Assembly: GCF_004210375.1 (NCBI RefSeq)
Contig: NC_134831.1
Coordinates: forward strand, 868,001 to 932,000
Direction of reading: 5' to 3'
Source of the DNA: Tachypleus tridentatus
Lineage: Eukaryota; Arthropoda; Merostomata; Xiphosura; Limulidae
Length of the DNA stretch: 64,000 bases
This document shows positions 25,201 through 37,949 of this stretch, piece after piece (positions within the stretch are counted from its first letter, which is position 1; each line of letters begins with the position of its first letter). The notes below the pieces were generated by a model. It saw only the letters and a list, made by a program, of their open reading frames with translations, did not search any database and had not been told where the DNA came from. Both the position numbers and the translations under genes were made by a program.

Positions 25201-25821
25201 TAACTGTAAAACTGTTGTTGAAAAGCTGTGAAGTCTAAGATATATCATCTTGTAGACTTTCACGAACCAAGATGTTAAGTGTTATAAACTTACAAAATAC
25301 ATACGCATGACATTTCTAACATGCACTATATTTCTGTTACATCAAATTACAATGAAACTGAAGACAAACATCATGGACATTCAGACCAGTACACAATGTT
25401 ATTCCTGGCACCAAAAGTCTCTAACTCAAATTCAAGAAAAACTACCTAAATCACAATCACCATCAAGCATTAGATATTTTACAAAGTTCTTCCAACACAA
25501 GTAAAATATCATAGGATTGTGTGTGTATGTGTTTTTTTTTTAATAAGTAGCACATAAATGGCTTTTCAGAGATTTTAGTAAAAACTCTCATATCATAAAT
25601 ATTTATCCACCCTGAAAGCTTAGCTTGGAGTTGAGAACAATTTTTTTTTTTTTAATTCATTTTATGGAATTTGTTAAATGGAGTTTCAACAGTGTTAAGG
25701 GTTACAGTATTTAAGTATTACAAACAGTGCATGACTTTAAGAATGTGAAAACCAATACACGAATGACACAAATGAAACTGTACTATTGAAATTACTTTTT
25801 AAAAAAATAAGCACAAAGACA

Positions 25822-26012
25822 TACATAAGCCCTCACTGAACTAACTATGGAAACACTGGATGGAGGATATTTCACTAAATACCACACATATAAACCCTCC
25901 TTAAGTTGACCACAGGAATAAGGGAGGGGGATATTTTCACTAAATGCTATATATATAAGCCCTCCTTACATTGACCATAGAAACATGGGGGGAAGGATAT
26001 TTGACTAAATGT
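25822..26012. repeat. Tandem repeat, about three units of 63-65 bases
   Basis: Shared blocks are gccctcc/ctcact, ttgaccayaggaa, ggggatatttcactaaat and acatataa. Confidence 0.7.
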
Positions 26013-27414
26013 TTGAGAACAAAATACTTCAATAAATTATATTTCAAAAAGGAATTGACTGAAATAAACTTTGTTGGGGAGGAGCAATTATTACATGGAC
26101 TGAAATTAACATTTACCTCTATAACACCTTTTCATATCCTATGGGTATATAAAACTAACATTTTTCTTCTTCTTTCTTTTTTTTACATAAGCCAAATGAT
26201 AAAGGTAACTAAGATCACACAACACTTTTATTAGTAAATTCACTGTAACCAGCACACAACATTTAGAAATACCTTCCCTATACACACAACAGTCAGTTTT
26301 ACTGTCCAAAAGATGGTATAGCTAATCTTTAAAATTTTATTCTAATTTCATAGTTTTTAATGTTAAAGAAATCATAACTTTAGATATGATATCACCTTGG
26401 GCTTCTCACATCTTTCCAACTACATATAATGTTGAAAAATAAAATCTAAATCACTTGTATTTAAAGTCTGCCATAAAAATAATTTCCTATGTTTCACTGA
26501 ACTTTTTAAAATAAATAACCAATAATTTTATATTATTTTAAACAGAGGTTGCATGTTTAAAAGTTTTTCTTAAGCCTCACTCCTTCCAAGTCCTAGAAAA
26601 TAGTTGTTTGGAAACATGGTAGTTAATAAAAACTCTATAAATTAACTAATAAGCATTGAATAAACAATAAAGTAGTATGTGCATGTGTTTTTTGTTTTGT
26701 TTTTTACTTTATCTGTAAAAATCCAAACAATAAATCTTAAAGTTTTATATGATGAACAAGTTGAAATGGTGGAAATACCAAAGGTTAAGTAAAAACCAAA
26801 AAACATTTGTTCTCTCTTAGTGATGTTCTAAATGATCCAGTTTCAAAGAAGCAAAAAATTACCAATTTGCAAAAGGACCTTTTTCAAACAAACCCTGGGA
26901 ATAATTCTAATTATTATGCATGTGAATAGCTTTAATGGGAGTAATCTGTTCAATGTGTAAATTTATGTATTAGCTTAACACTGAAATATGGAACATTATA
27001 TCATACTGAAACATGGTATATTACCTTACATGCTGATGGTGCTATTTAAATATGTGGAATTTCTACATTTAACTAGTACCATCAATAAGTAAACTGATAT
27101 TATAATTACTCGGTTTACACAAGAATTTATACAATCAAAGTATGTGAATCTGTTACCAAGATTCAAATGCTTTATAAATTACATTTCCTAACATGTTAAG
27201 AACGTGTAAAAATTTGAAGTGGGCATGTTAAAAATGTGTTATGTTCCTTATTACACTATGTAAGAAACAAAATACCCAATTCTTAAAAAAAAAAAAAAAA
27301 AAAAAAAGATTTTTTCAACTTACTGTTACAGATCTAAATAATGCATATATGTTTTAATCAGCTATTTAATTTTTTTTCACATAAAGCTTGCCTTTTATTG
27401 TAATGTATAACTTG

Positions 27415-27568
27415 ACAGCAATACCAAACTAACAAGTCTCTTGTGTATCATTCAACAGCTGTACCAAACTAACATGTCACTTGTGTATTATTCAAGGGCA
27501 GTATCAAATTAACGTGTGTTTTGTGTATTACTCAATGGCAGTACCAAACTAACAAGTGTCTCTTGTGT
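27415..27568. repeat. 40-bp tandem repeat, about four copies
   Basis: The taccaaactaac core recurs at 27422, 27462, 27502 (variant) and 27542, with ttgtgtatyattcaa between copies. Confidence 0.85.
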
Positions 27569-28181
27569 GAGAGAATCTCCCATACAAAGTTAAACATTTT
27601 GAAACTGTGTGAATTTAATAATCAAAACTACTGGTCACAGCTCACAGGTGTACTACGTATTTAGAACTGTAATTAAAAAATTTATTCTGAAAATTATTTT
27701 ATGTCATTATGCACCATTTTTTTTCTACACAGGTGGGTGGTTGGAATGGAGGAGTATATCAAAATGAATGGAAAACCCGGTAACTAAAAATAGTCAATAG
27801 AAGTATAATTTTTAATTAGACACTAACATTTTGCACTACATACAACAAGGCATGTAAAGATTTTGGGGATTCTTTATCCTTGATATGGACATAAAGTGTA
27901 GAAAATAAATTGTTCAGCCATTAGGAAAAATTTTAATTCACCACTTGGAAATTATCTACAAACTACTATCACTACTTAAACAAAAAAATGAAAAAGAAAA
28001 ATTAAAAATAAAGAAAAGATTAATTAAAAAAAAAAGAACCTAAATCAAATCTAACTCCACATATAATAATGAATATACGTGTTGAAATTTATCATAAAAA
28101 TAAAAAGGTTTGACACATACATGTAGCCTGCATCAGGTCACCCCCAGACCATTTGAACTGCAAGTAGCCCTTGACAATGAT

Positions 28182-28422
28182 TCACACTAACCCATCCCTT
28201 TCAAGAATGGGAACAGGACCAAAAATTAAGTCTCTCTCTAGGCTCTTTGACTGGCTCCTACTACTGTCACTTCTGTCTTCATCCTCTCGATTCTTGTCTG
28301 ACACAGGGCTGCAACTCCTACTTGGACCAAGACTTACACTTTTGCTGTGGTTCCTCTTATAACCATTTTCATTCTTTTTAGAAAATTTACCCTTACTATG
28401 ACTACGACTTTTGGACCGGGAC
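28182..28422 (-). CDS. SRSF2: SRSF2-like exon 3: end of RS domain and stop
   Basis: Acceptor tttatattttcag. Enters in phase 2 and reads [20 protein letters not shown], continues with [19 protein letters not shown] and ends ...ERDGLV before TGA at 28184-28182. The C-terminus differs from the acidic end of vertebrate SRSF2. Confidence 0.8.
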
Positions 28423-31400
28423 CTGAAAATATAAACCACAGAAGAAAGTTTTCTTTTCATAATCTTCTAAACACCTTTATATGCTAAAAATGAATTTGAA
28501 TAATATTAGGTCTAACCATATACACAACATAAATCCTACTAATTATAGTGTATAGAGGTGTTCAAAATTAGCTAAACTTTCTGGTTTTGTTATAATTTTG
28601 GAATAATTTGAAGAACTAAAATCCTAAATATCTTCAGGTTACTTCTTCAATATGATAACATCTTTTAGAACTTGTATTATGGGTATTTTATAATTTATGT
28701 ATTCATACTGTGTAGTAAGTTTATAAGAACTTTACAAATAAATCTTTTAAAAAGTACCCAGTAATTTATTTATTAGAATAAAATTGAATAAAACACTACT
28801 TACAGGATGTGAAAGAAAAAACTTATTAAATGCCACAAGACCTTAACCCCGTGAATATGGAGTCAAAAAGTGTATGTCACAGACTGTCTGTTATAGTATA
28901 ATGAATTTTAGAGAAGAAGAAAAGAGAACTTAAGTATAATTTAATACTTTTTAACTTTTTATTTTACCCTACATTGCTGATTTCAATATAGTTAATATTA
29001 AAATAGAAAAATAACACAGAATATAGTTTTACTGGTAAAATTTTACTTATTTAGGAGATGCTAGAGGTTATATAGAAATGGAACAAGAAAACTGTAAGCT
29101 GAAATTAAAAAAAAAAAAAGGTTTTATTCTTAACATGAAAACAACCCTGCACTCAGGCTAGTCAGTCAAACAACCCAGTAAATTTACAGACAATTCAAGT
29201 AAATTCATAATTACAGTAAATATTTTCTCTAATATGGGCATCAGATCAACCCAATGTACACAGATTTATTATCAATGTATATCAGTTAGACCAGCATTAA
29301 AGATTTAGTTTATTATTATAAACTAAGAAAGTACTTAAGTTCTCAATCTGCACTTCTTTACATCACATGCATAATGTGGGCTCCAAATTGCTCACTTCAG
29401 ATCTTCTGAGTGTCCGACCAACCAGAAACAGATACTACCAATACTGAAAAACCAGAATGTAAACTAAGAATCTCCACTTTCCCTGCTTTACTGAGACATA
29501 AATAAATATAAAACGCATGACACTAATCCCTCTGTCTATTAAACTCTGTCTATTAAAAAAAGCCATTAATGCTATGATGGTGCTATTAGATTACTTACAA
29601 CCAACAGGATAAAAAAACGTTTATTTACAAGGTTCCTTATGTGATTATATCATTTTTTCACCTGTGATTAGATATTTCCATTGTTTATGATCACATTTTT
29701 CTGTTTCAAGCATCTAACAAAATTCTTTTAACCTATTTATGCTTTAATTAGACAACCATTCAAAATATGGTAGTTCTGAAATATTCTGTTCTACTGCAAG
29801 ACATGTATGTTTTTGTGGTGCAAAATGTACATTTGACAAGAATATTAAGAACCAATATAGAGTAAAATAACTAAGGATAAGGAGGTATGATCAAATACAA
29901 ATAACTGGCTTTGATTCTAAAAGCATGACCACAATTCATTGATTTTTATACATTTTTATTTGATTTCTTGTCATATCTTTAATACAGTAACTAAAATATT
30001 AACATTTAAGATTTATTTTTAGATAACAAAAAGGAACTTTTACAAAATTCTATAAGACTGGCTCAAGCTGTGTTACATGATATTAATTTAATTGTGTATG
30101 GAAAGCTTTCCTATTATGATGAATTTACTTTAGTAATTAGACAGGATCTAAAGGGTCATTGTGAAAGAAAAAATTAAGATCAGGCAGATGTGAAAAGTTT
30201 AGAAAGCTAAGGCTGTTAGGATGCATAACTGTAATTGTCTCTTGTATCATTTTAAAAAATTAGATTTTTCTCAAAATTTCAATAGAAGATTGCCCTTGAT
30301 GTATAATTCTCAAAATGGATATCTTTTCATCAAAACTCGCATTATTAAATCAATAATCTGTCATAAAATTTATCGTTAAGTTCAATGTTACCATTTTTTC
30401 AAGATATATGACACAAAACAAAAGCTTAAGAAATAAAATAATTAAACTGAAATCACTAAATATAAGAAACCATAACATCTTGTTACCAAATGCACTCCCA
30501 CTTTACAGTTGCTACAACTCTGGTTTAGCTAAACGTTTTCTTTTTTTCACCTTGCAGCAATATAATGTTTTTCATTAATGTTATAATGTCTCAGTCTCGT
30601 GTTTTCTCAGGAAATAAATACTATCCCATATTTTTCACTTACTTTTGATTTAAAAAGAAACCTTTTTTTATTGCAAGAAAACTGATACTTTCACCAAAAT
30701 ACTAAGATCTTTGATTTTTTCCAAAAAATCAAAAATTATATTATGGACTTTAGTATTATCACTCTACATTAATGATTTAGAGTAGAGAAAATAAGGGATA
30801 AAGTTACATAAAAATAAAAAATGAAGATGAAAAGAAACACTTTTATTCTTAGCATGAAAAATCACCTTTAACTCAGTTCAACCTGGTAATGGCTTCATAC
30901 ACTGACAGATAAAATTTAAAAAACTTATTGTTTATGTTCAACAGCCTTTAATGGTTACTAACAGTTTACCAAATTCTGTGAAGATATACTTAGAAAATTT
31001 AGTTACAGAATGTAGAGTTTCATGGTTACATAGTTGGTCAAAATAATCAAGCCACACGCAGAATTCAAGCATCCTCTGCAATTCATAATGTAATAATACA
31101 ACCAGAAAGTTCTTATACATATTGCAAACTATGAAGCCTGTCCCAAGCATTCATCTTTCTCCTGTTGGAGAATGTGCATACAAGTAAAGCTCAATATTCA
31201 CTTTTGAAATGACACAAGAATTGGCATAAATAACACAAATTTCATTTTCCAAACAACATATTGTACACTACACTGTTAGGAATCAATTACATTATCATCC
31301 ACATTTCAGAATGTGATGTACCTTAATGACTAAAAATATATATTTACCATAACTTATTTTAAACAACTCTTAGTATGACTGAAATGTTAAACAATTACTT

Positions 31401-34400
31401 ACCATGATGGGTGGTATAAGGAGCTGAGTGCAAGGCAACCCTCTTAAGGTTCATGAAGTAACTTAAACCAATAGATTAGTTTAAACTTTTTCCCATCACT
31501 GAGAATGGGTATTTTTGCTTGTTATTTATATGTATGTCTGACAATGTAAGACCACATTAACAAGTTTATGAAAACCTATGATGAACTTATTTACTTGTAT
31601 CATCTTGTATCTCATCATTTTCATCATAAAAATAGAATATTTATTAGCATCAAATAGTCAATTTATTTTGTACAAATGTCCTATACAAATGAAAGTTTTT
31701 TTTTTCTCTCAAATACTGACTACTGATGAGGACAGGTAAAAGTGTAAGTGTTTGTATATCCCAGGATTTCGGAGTTGTAAATCCATAAACATACTATTGA
31801 TCCACAGAGGGATGGTTGAATAGAGAAGAGCTTTTACAATTATTATGTCAGGAAAATGTACGTTCAAGAAGTCTTGATACAAAATTATAAAAACCCTATA
31901 ACTTGAACACTGTCAAAAAAATGTACCTTTCTTTTTCAGGGAACAAACTGATGCATGTCATACCATTATCATAAACATAAAACAGTTCTGTTAGCAAAGT
32001 AGCACTGTATTACCCGATCACATTTTCAAGTTCTATTCTCATTCATTCCATAATAGTTTTCAAACTTGGTAAGATAAAGCTATAATTATCAAAAAGATAA
32101 ATTAATTTTGTAAAATATACATTATTTTAATTTTTATCTTGACTTTAAATTTGGACTAGTGGGAAAATAAACACACTAGATTTTCACTTTGTGTAGGTAC
32201 ACAGTTGCCTACTAAATAATATTACAAACAGTGATTACTGACTTACCTTTGTTGGTTACAAAGCTTTCAAATAACTGTGTAAATACAGATAGAACACTAA
32301 AACTCTAACACTATCATAAACATGTGAAAACAATATGAAATCATTTGGAATAAAATGTTGCTGCAGTTGACTGATAAGTAAATAATTCTTTAATGAGTTC
32401 TCTACATTTAACAATACACAAACTTAATGTATGTTTGAGATACCTAAATAGACAATACACCATCGAGTGAGTTGTATTCGAGTGTTACATATTAGAACTT
32501 TAGTTGACACAATAATGTTTGTATGTTAACTTAGTTGAAATAATGTCAAATTAAAAATTACTACTTTTAAATGATATATCAAACAGTATGTGTTAAATAA
32601 AATGCAGAATTTTAAGTTTCATTTGCCTAAAAAAAAACTACTTTAAAAGCTAGTATAATTACTGATATTATATTCACAATTTACCAGATAATAAGTACAG
32701 GGTAGCCCAAAATCTTTAATTTAAAATCAGTAACAAATAACTAAGAAAACACAATTATACAGTTTTCAGCATCTTGTAGCCAAACTCAAAAAGCTTTTAT
32801 TGGCATGTCAGTAGACTGCAAAGTTTGCACCATTAGTGGCTCTTAGCATATATTTGATATTTGATATTTTCTGCAGATAGGTTAGTCTGACCCTCACTAG
32901 TCTAGTCGTAGTTTAAAATTGCCCTTACTAAGAAAATTAAGGAGTTTCTTACAGTGCTTACTTTGAACTTGAGTACTTCTGCTGACGACTTCCTGAAGTG
33001 CTTCTCGACCTTGAACTGTACCGACATGAATAATATCTTGATCTAGACCTGGAACGTGATTTACAAAAATCAACAACCATTTGAATCTTCTTATAATCAG
33101 CAAAATATATAATTTGACATTATATGACTCATAAAAATGTCTTGAAATTCACGGTGACTCATAAAAATGTCTTGAAACTCACAGACAAAAACTAAGTAAT
33201 CATTCAAATGCAGAAAAACAACATCTTATTTAAATCTATTCAAACAATCCATTATTCCTTAATGGTAACAAGATAATAAAAGCTAGCAATTTTATTACAC
33301 TGAAAATGTATTTTCAACAGGCACATACCTTTTCCTCATAGAAAGTTATTTTGATGTTCGTCTGCCCTCTAAGAAATGCTAGACACCAGTCTATATACCT
33401 CTTTTCTGAACTTGTGCATATCATGTGACTATTCTCCACCAACAGTATTGTGCCACCTATACTATCACAGCTAGCTCTCTCTATTTTTCCTACTCAATGC
33501 TCACTTTTGAGAATTGACAGGTTCCAACAGGAGAACACCAGCAGTTGAGAGGAAAGCATGAAAGAAAAGATAAGTACCTATTGGAAATATATTTTCAGTG
33601 TAAGAAAAAAAAATGTACAATGTGATCTTATCTCCTCTCACACAAATCTGGAATCCCACATTGCAAAGATGGAGATGCTGGTGTAGGTGCACAAATATCA
33701 AACCAAGTCTGACCAGCCAGATTGAATAGGTGTGCTCAAAGATCAAAATGAAGCACATTTGTAGGGTACTACACTACTTCTGGAATATGTATGCTTTTTA
33801 TCCAGGAAATAGAAAATTAATCTAAAATGAATGAAAAAGAAAATTACTTGCACCAGTGAAATATTTTCTGAGAGACACAGGCTATAGCAATATGTAAACA
33901 AAGCTATTTAGATACATACCCAATCTCAACCAGACAGACAAGGTTCCCTAACTCATCCTCAGATTTAGGAGGTTGAAGATTAAAAGAAACCACCAAAATA
34001 TTGTTATATATGTACTCATCCTAATGGAACAAAATAAACAGTGCCATAAGTCAAACAACCAGCATGATGAAGAAAATATTAAATGTTGGTAAAAAAACAT
34101 GGTAAAACTTCCAAAATAGCTTCAGGAGCAAGTATCATAAACAGAATCCAACAAATGTGAAAGCCCATAAAAGACAAACACAATATCAAGTGGAAAGTTT
34201 AACAAGTACATCTTGGCAGAGGTTTGGAAGACCAGCTGCTCCTGAAGGCTTCGTCTCATTTTAAATATGAAAATCAGAAGTATTTGAATTGGCAATGTAA
34301 TGTACAACTCCTTACACTGGTTTGGTGTCAAGAGAACTTTACTGAGTGGAAGTTTTCAACAAGTTTAATGAGTCTGTGATACAGCACTACGGAATAACAA

Positions 34401-35296
34401 TCTTGAACGTCCACTCTCTCGAAAGAGGCAGATTTTCAAATTCAATACTAGTGCATAAATTGTAGTATCTGTAGCTAATACTATATGTACATCAAAGAAT
34501 ATAGCATTGGATACATGATTAAACATTCATTCGCGAGAAATTTCATTCACTCACGTTATATCTTGGGGTGTTTTTGTCATAAAATTAAAACAAATTTAAC
34601 CAAACAATCTATTTAACATTTTAAATATTATAAAACAAAAACTTGCATCTTTAAAATATCGGGTCCTCGGACCGTCACCAAAATTAGTAAGTCTACGAAC
34701 ATTATTATTTAATACTGATTAAACTACGTTAAACTGTTGAAGAATTTTCACGAAAAGGCATCGGTAGGTCTCCTCACTAGTTGGGCAATTATTATATAAA
34801 CAAGCGTTTCTGGATAAAAACAGTTGTGCGTATAGTACCAATAATTTGGAAATTGTTAGCTATGGCCAATGAGAAAATAAATGTAATAAAATAGGCTTAA
34901 GGATAGGCCTATTTACCTCTTCGATCTTGACAGAGACCGACGACTTCTTGAACGCGAACGTCCTCTCATTCAGCCTTCGTGTGACCCACTAGATCGCCAT
35001 TGATCATTCGGCCTTCCATATTTAGCCATATGAACTCTTAATTCTCTACCATCTAAAACATATCCACCTATAGCATCCATGGCATCTTCTGCATCTCGTC
35101 TATCATAAAACCTTACAAAAGCAAAACCACGACTATCACGAGTATATGGGTGACGCGGTATATACACGTCTCCAATTTCGCCATATTTCTGAAATAAGCG
35201 TTTTAGGTCTTCTGCTGTTGTACAATACGCTAAATTGTCTGATTTAAGAGATGACATACCATTTCTTTCTGGAGGCTTTCTTCGACCGTAACTCAT
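28182..35296 (-). CDS. SRSF2: SRSF2/SC35-like serine/arginine-rich splicing factor (3 coding exons, in-frame TGA between domains)
   Basis: Coding exons 35296-34917, 33048-32962 and 28422-28182 add up to 708 bases with matching phases (2, 2, end). Exon 1 encodes an [24 protein letters not shown]2-like SDNLAYCT and RNP1 RGFAFVRF, followed by [12 protein letters not shown]. These are signatures of SRSF2. The RS domain spans all three exons. Family role: binds exonic enhancers and promotes spliceosome assembly in nuclear speckles. Codon 109 is TGA (34972-34970), yet the same frame continues as [17 protein letters not shown] to a good donor and across two more exons. Single-base error or a recent nonsense change (GGA to TGA) is the likeliest cause; a short RRM-only protein is an alternative. 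ATG 35296 was chosen because it gives the conserved MSYGR start; an upstream in-frame ATG at 35320 adds MVKKKSSK. Confidence 0.88.
30710..30733. repeat. Perfect 11-bp stem hairpin
   Basis: TTTGATTTTTT, CC loop, AAAAAATCAAA. In SRSF2-like intron 2; no function assigned. Confidence 0.6.
31403..31461 (-). other. Candidate 59-nt cassette exon in SRSF2-like intron 2
   Basis: A strong donor CATG|GTAAGTAATTG on the minus strand closes a 59-base segment preceded by ggtttaag. A second possible acceptor lies inside it at gcactcag. Length is not a multiple of three, so inclusion would shift the frame. The acceptor is weak. Confidence 0.25.
31740..31815 (-). repeat. SINE family 2 fragment
   Basis: Reverse complement begins ccatccctctgtggatca and runs through atggatttacaactccgaaa, the tRNA-like half of the family. 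Confidence 0.5.
32247..32274 (-). other. Candidate 28-nt poison microexon in SRSF2-like intron 2
   Basis: On the minus strand, ttctatctgtatttacacag precedes 28 bases that end at AAAG|GTAAGTCAG, a near-perfect donor. Joined to exon 2 in phase, it reads NYLKAL and then TAA. SR-protein genes often carry such cassettes to limit their own expression. This is read from splice signals only. Confidence 0.4.
32962..33048 (-). CDS. SRSF2: SRSF2-like exon 2: RS domain, 29 codons
   Basis: Acceptor cacgttccag, donor TTCAAA|GTAAGC. Enters and leaves in phase 2. Reads [20 protein letters not shown] then RQQKYSSS. Confidence 0.82.
34917..35296 (-). CDS. SRSF2: SRSF2-like exon 1: RRM and start of RS domain
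   Basis: Start ATG at 35296. The donor reads GAAGAG|GTAAAT at 34917/34916. The RRM occupies codons 14-95. The stop codon at 34972-34970 is followed in frame by an arginine/serine run that only makes sense as protein. Confidence 0.88.
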
Positions 35297-35750
35297 CTTT
35301 GATGATTTTTTTTTCACCAACCAGAGAACATATGTTAACTTTGCACAAAATAAACACTTTATGTTTCTTAATACACTATGCTAGCCTCGTTCAAATTCAA
35401 TCTCGATAAAAGCACACCAACTCCTCAACATACAACGAGCACTTAAAACGATTCAGTTAAAAAGTAATTATATTATGTAGGCCATAGTTTCGTCGCTCCA
35501 ATGAAACAAGATTAATAAGGTGTTAATAAACAACTTGGAAATAAACTTTGCAATGTAATAAATACAAAACTTTCAGAAAATTCCATATTTATTATTATTC
35601 GTGTAATATTATCAACTCGATATTATTTAAACTGAATATTACTCGTATATCCAGTAATAACTGGTCCACTTTCATCCACCAACCAGTATACCGTGCAATT
35701 TACGATTGCCGCTTGTCATTGGACAATCTTTTAGGGTTATTGCTGTATTG
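35297..35750 (-). promoter_or_regulatory. 5' flank of the SRSF2-like gene
   Basis: Immediate upstream sequence of the SRSF2-like start codon. It should hold the 5' UTR and promoter. I see no clear TATA box at a plausible distance, and the flank ends at an inverted SINE pair. Confidence 0.35.
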
Positions 35751-36021
35751 CCAGGTGGGTTAAGGCATACAACTCGTAATCTGAGGGTCACCAATTCGCA
35801 TCTCCGTTGCACCAAACATGCTCGCTTTTTCAGTCGTGGGGGTCATCACCACACACCGCCAACTCTTAGGCAACTCTTTTACGAACGAATAGTGGGAATG
35901 ATCGTAACATTATAATGCCCCCACGGCTGAAAGGGCGAGCATCTTTGGTGTGACGGGGATTCGAATCAGCGACCCTCAGATTACGAGTCGAATGCCTTAA
36001 TTACCTGACCATGCCGAGCCA
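35751..36021. repeat. Head-to-head inverted pair of SINE family 1 pieces
   Basis: 35751-35848 reads forward from the tRNA-like head (ccaggtgggttaagg) to cagtcgtggggg. At about 35849 the sequence switches to the opposite strand of the same family and runs to the head end gccatgccgagcc at 36021. The two heads are inverted copies about 70 bases apart and could fold as a hairpin. Confidence 0.8.
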
Positions 36022-36087
36022 CCTCTACCTATAGGAGAGACGGGAATAAACATTTATACTGATTATGTCATTGTTTGAAATGGTTTG

Positions 36088-36205
36088 TTTGTTTGTTTTT
36101 TTAATTTCTCGCAAAGCTACTCAAGGGCTATCTGCGCTCGCCGTCCCTAATATAGCAGTGTAAGACTAGAGGGAAAGCAGCTAGTCATAGTGATTAGATT
36201 GTGAA
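36088..36205 (-). repeat. SINE family 1, tail-side fragment
   Basis: Reverse reading from aatttctcgcaaagctact to gcagctagtcat, then the match ends. Confidence 0.8.
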
Positions 36206-36294
36206 GGTCACGAAAATCCAAAACATCCCTATCTGTTAAAATAGGCCTTGGACTGGTTTTTCACACTATTTATGCTCCATAGTTGAAAGTTAGT

Positions 36295-36440
36295 GGACAG
36301 GTGTAGAACATTATTCCCACTGGCTTAACGAAAATGGTCTGTGTCGGTTGATAATGACGAACATAAGGACACATTTTCATAATTTTGGAAACCCGAATAT
36401 AATCAACGCTGCGTCGCGGAGATGTGAGCTCTACTGAATG
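36295..36440 (+). repeat. Dispersed repeat family R3, copy 2 (partial)
   Basis: Shares atggtctgtgtc, ggacacattttc and aatcaacgctgcgt with the copy at 62,925-63,195. Confidence 0.55.
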
Positions 36441-37136
36441 AATACTCCTTGGGCTTTATTATGAAGACTGATAACTGAATAGTTGTAGATGGATACGTTT
36501 TCATGTTATTTTATTAAATTGAACAAACCAGGTTTTAAAAGTCTGACACACACGCGCAAAAACAAAATTGTTTCAGCGAGTATTAGACATACCCGCTATA
36601 CTAATATATACACAATCTCTATGGACAATATTACACGTTCAGAATATTTTAAATGGGCAACACAGTAAATTAACAATTTCTTTCGTCCATACTCACAACT
36701 GTCAAACCGATAATTATCAAATGTTGGTCTGCCAATTTTGGATATTTTTGCCAAAATAATCAAATTAATTACTTAATGCAATATATAACGTAATAATCAA
36801 ATATGTATACATGTAAAACAAGAAGACTATATATATGTGTGTGTGTGCGTGGGGGGGATTCAAGCAAAGTCACAATAAACCATCTGCTGCGTCCGTTAGT
36901 GGTATAAGTTCGTTTGTTTGTTTGTTTTCTTTATTAATCCACGCTCACAGAGAGGGTAGAAACAAACATTCATCACGGATACAAGATATACCACGAAAAT
37001 TACTGCATATACATGTATAGTAAAAGAAAGAGAGAGAGAAAAGAAGAATTACTTATAGCACATAAACAGAAAATTAATAGTAAGAGACAGGCTTAACCAC
37101 TATTCCACCTGGGAACGACAAAAGAAAGGATTGTTT

Positions 37137-37396
37137 TTGTTGGAATTTCGCTCAAAGCTACTCGAGGGCTATCTGCGCTAGCCATCCCTAATTTAGCAGT
37201 GTAAGACTAGAGAGAAGGCAGCTAGTCATCACCACCAACCGCCAACTCTTAGGCTACTCTTTTTACCAACGAATAATAGGAGCGACCGTCACATTATAAC
37301 GTCCTCACTGCTGAAAGGGCGAGCATGTTTAGTGTGACAGGGATTCGAACTCGCGAGCCTCAGATTACGAGTCGAATGCCTTAACCATCTAGCCTT
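37137..37396 (-). repeat. SINE family 1 copy
   Basis: Near full length in reverse: tail aatttcgctcaaagctactc, body, and head gagtcgaatgccttaaccat. It is followed within 15 bases by a family 2 copy in the same orientation. Confidence 0.9.
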
Positions 37397-37410
37397 AAAA
37401 GTAAGTTCAG

Positions 37411-37532
37411 ATTTGTTTGGAATTAAGCACAAAGCTATACAATGAGCTATGTATGCTCTGCCCACCACGGGCATCGAAATCCAGTTTTTAGCGGTGTGAG
37501 TCCGCAAACATACCGTTGTGCCATGGGGGGGG
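37411..37532 (-). repeat. SINE family 2 copy
   Basis: Contains gaattaagcacaaagctata, ctctgcccaccacgggcatc and gtgagtccgcaaacatac, ending at a short G run. Confidence 0.8.
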
Positions 37533-37627
37533 GGGTGTTAAAGTTCAGTCGACTGGCCTTTTAATTGTTTTAAGCTGTGAAATATGTTGTTTTTATTTTT
37601 CGTCTCGCACCAGCGACTGCATTAGGG

Positions 37628-37748
37628 CAGTGGCGGATTTAAGGTTTGTGGGCCCAAGAGGCTGATAATGTAATTTTACAAAGAACAACATTATCAATGA
37701 GCCCTGGAACTGAGCTCCTTCTAGCTCCTATCTAAATACGGCACTACC
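37628..37748. mobile_element. Possible small MITE
   Basis: Imperfect inverted ends CAGTGGCGGATTTA and CTAAATACGGCACTAC bound about 120 bases. TTAGGG occurs on both sides (37622-37627 and 37749-37754). The ends are short and mismatched. Confidence 0.45.
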
Positions 37749-37949
37749 TTAGGGTTAATTTTTCTAAGATAACAGCAAAATTATAGAAATATATATCACT
37801 TAATTTTAAATTATATATTTTTTCTTTTGTATACTGGTATAAGTATCAATGATCATACAATGCATACCTCGTCCTAAAACAGTTGAATAACAGTTTAATA
37901 ACAGTTTATTTCAAACAAAACTGTGTGTGTGTGTATTTTTATTTTGCAA

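Larger units (their letters stand above)
22271..28181. other. Gene-poor AT-rich stretch between convergent genes
   Basis: No open frame has family resemblance or exon-like borders. The right part probably contains the 3' UTR of the minus-strand SRSF2-like gene, but I could not fix its poly(A) site. Short tandem repeats occur at 25822-26012 (about three units of 63-65 bases) and 27415-27560 (40-base unit). There is a run of about 23 A at 27285-27307. Confidence 0.5.

Noticed and set aside
35706-35915. Open frame RHTTRNLRVTNSHLRCTKHA and similar frames near 46.6 and 37.4 kb
   Set aside because: They are recurrent translations of SINE family 1, not genes.
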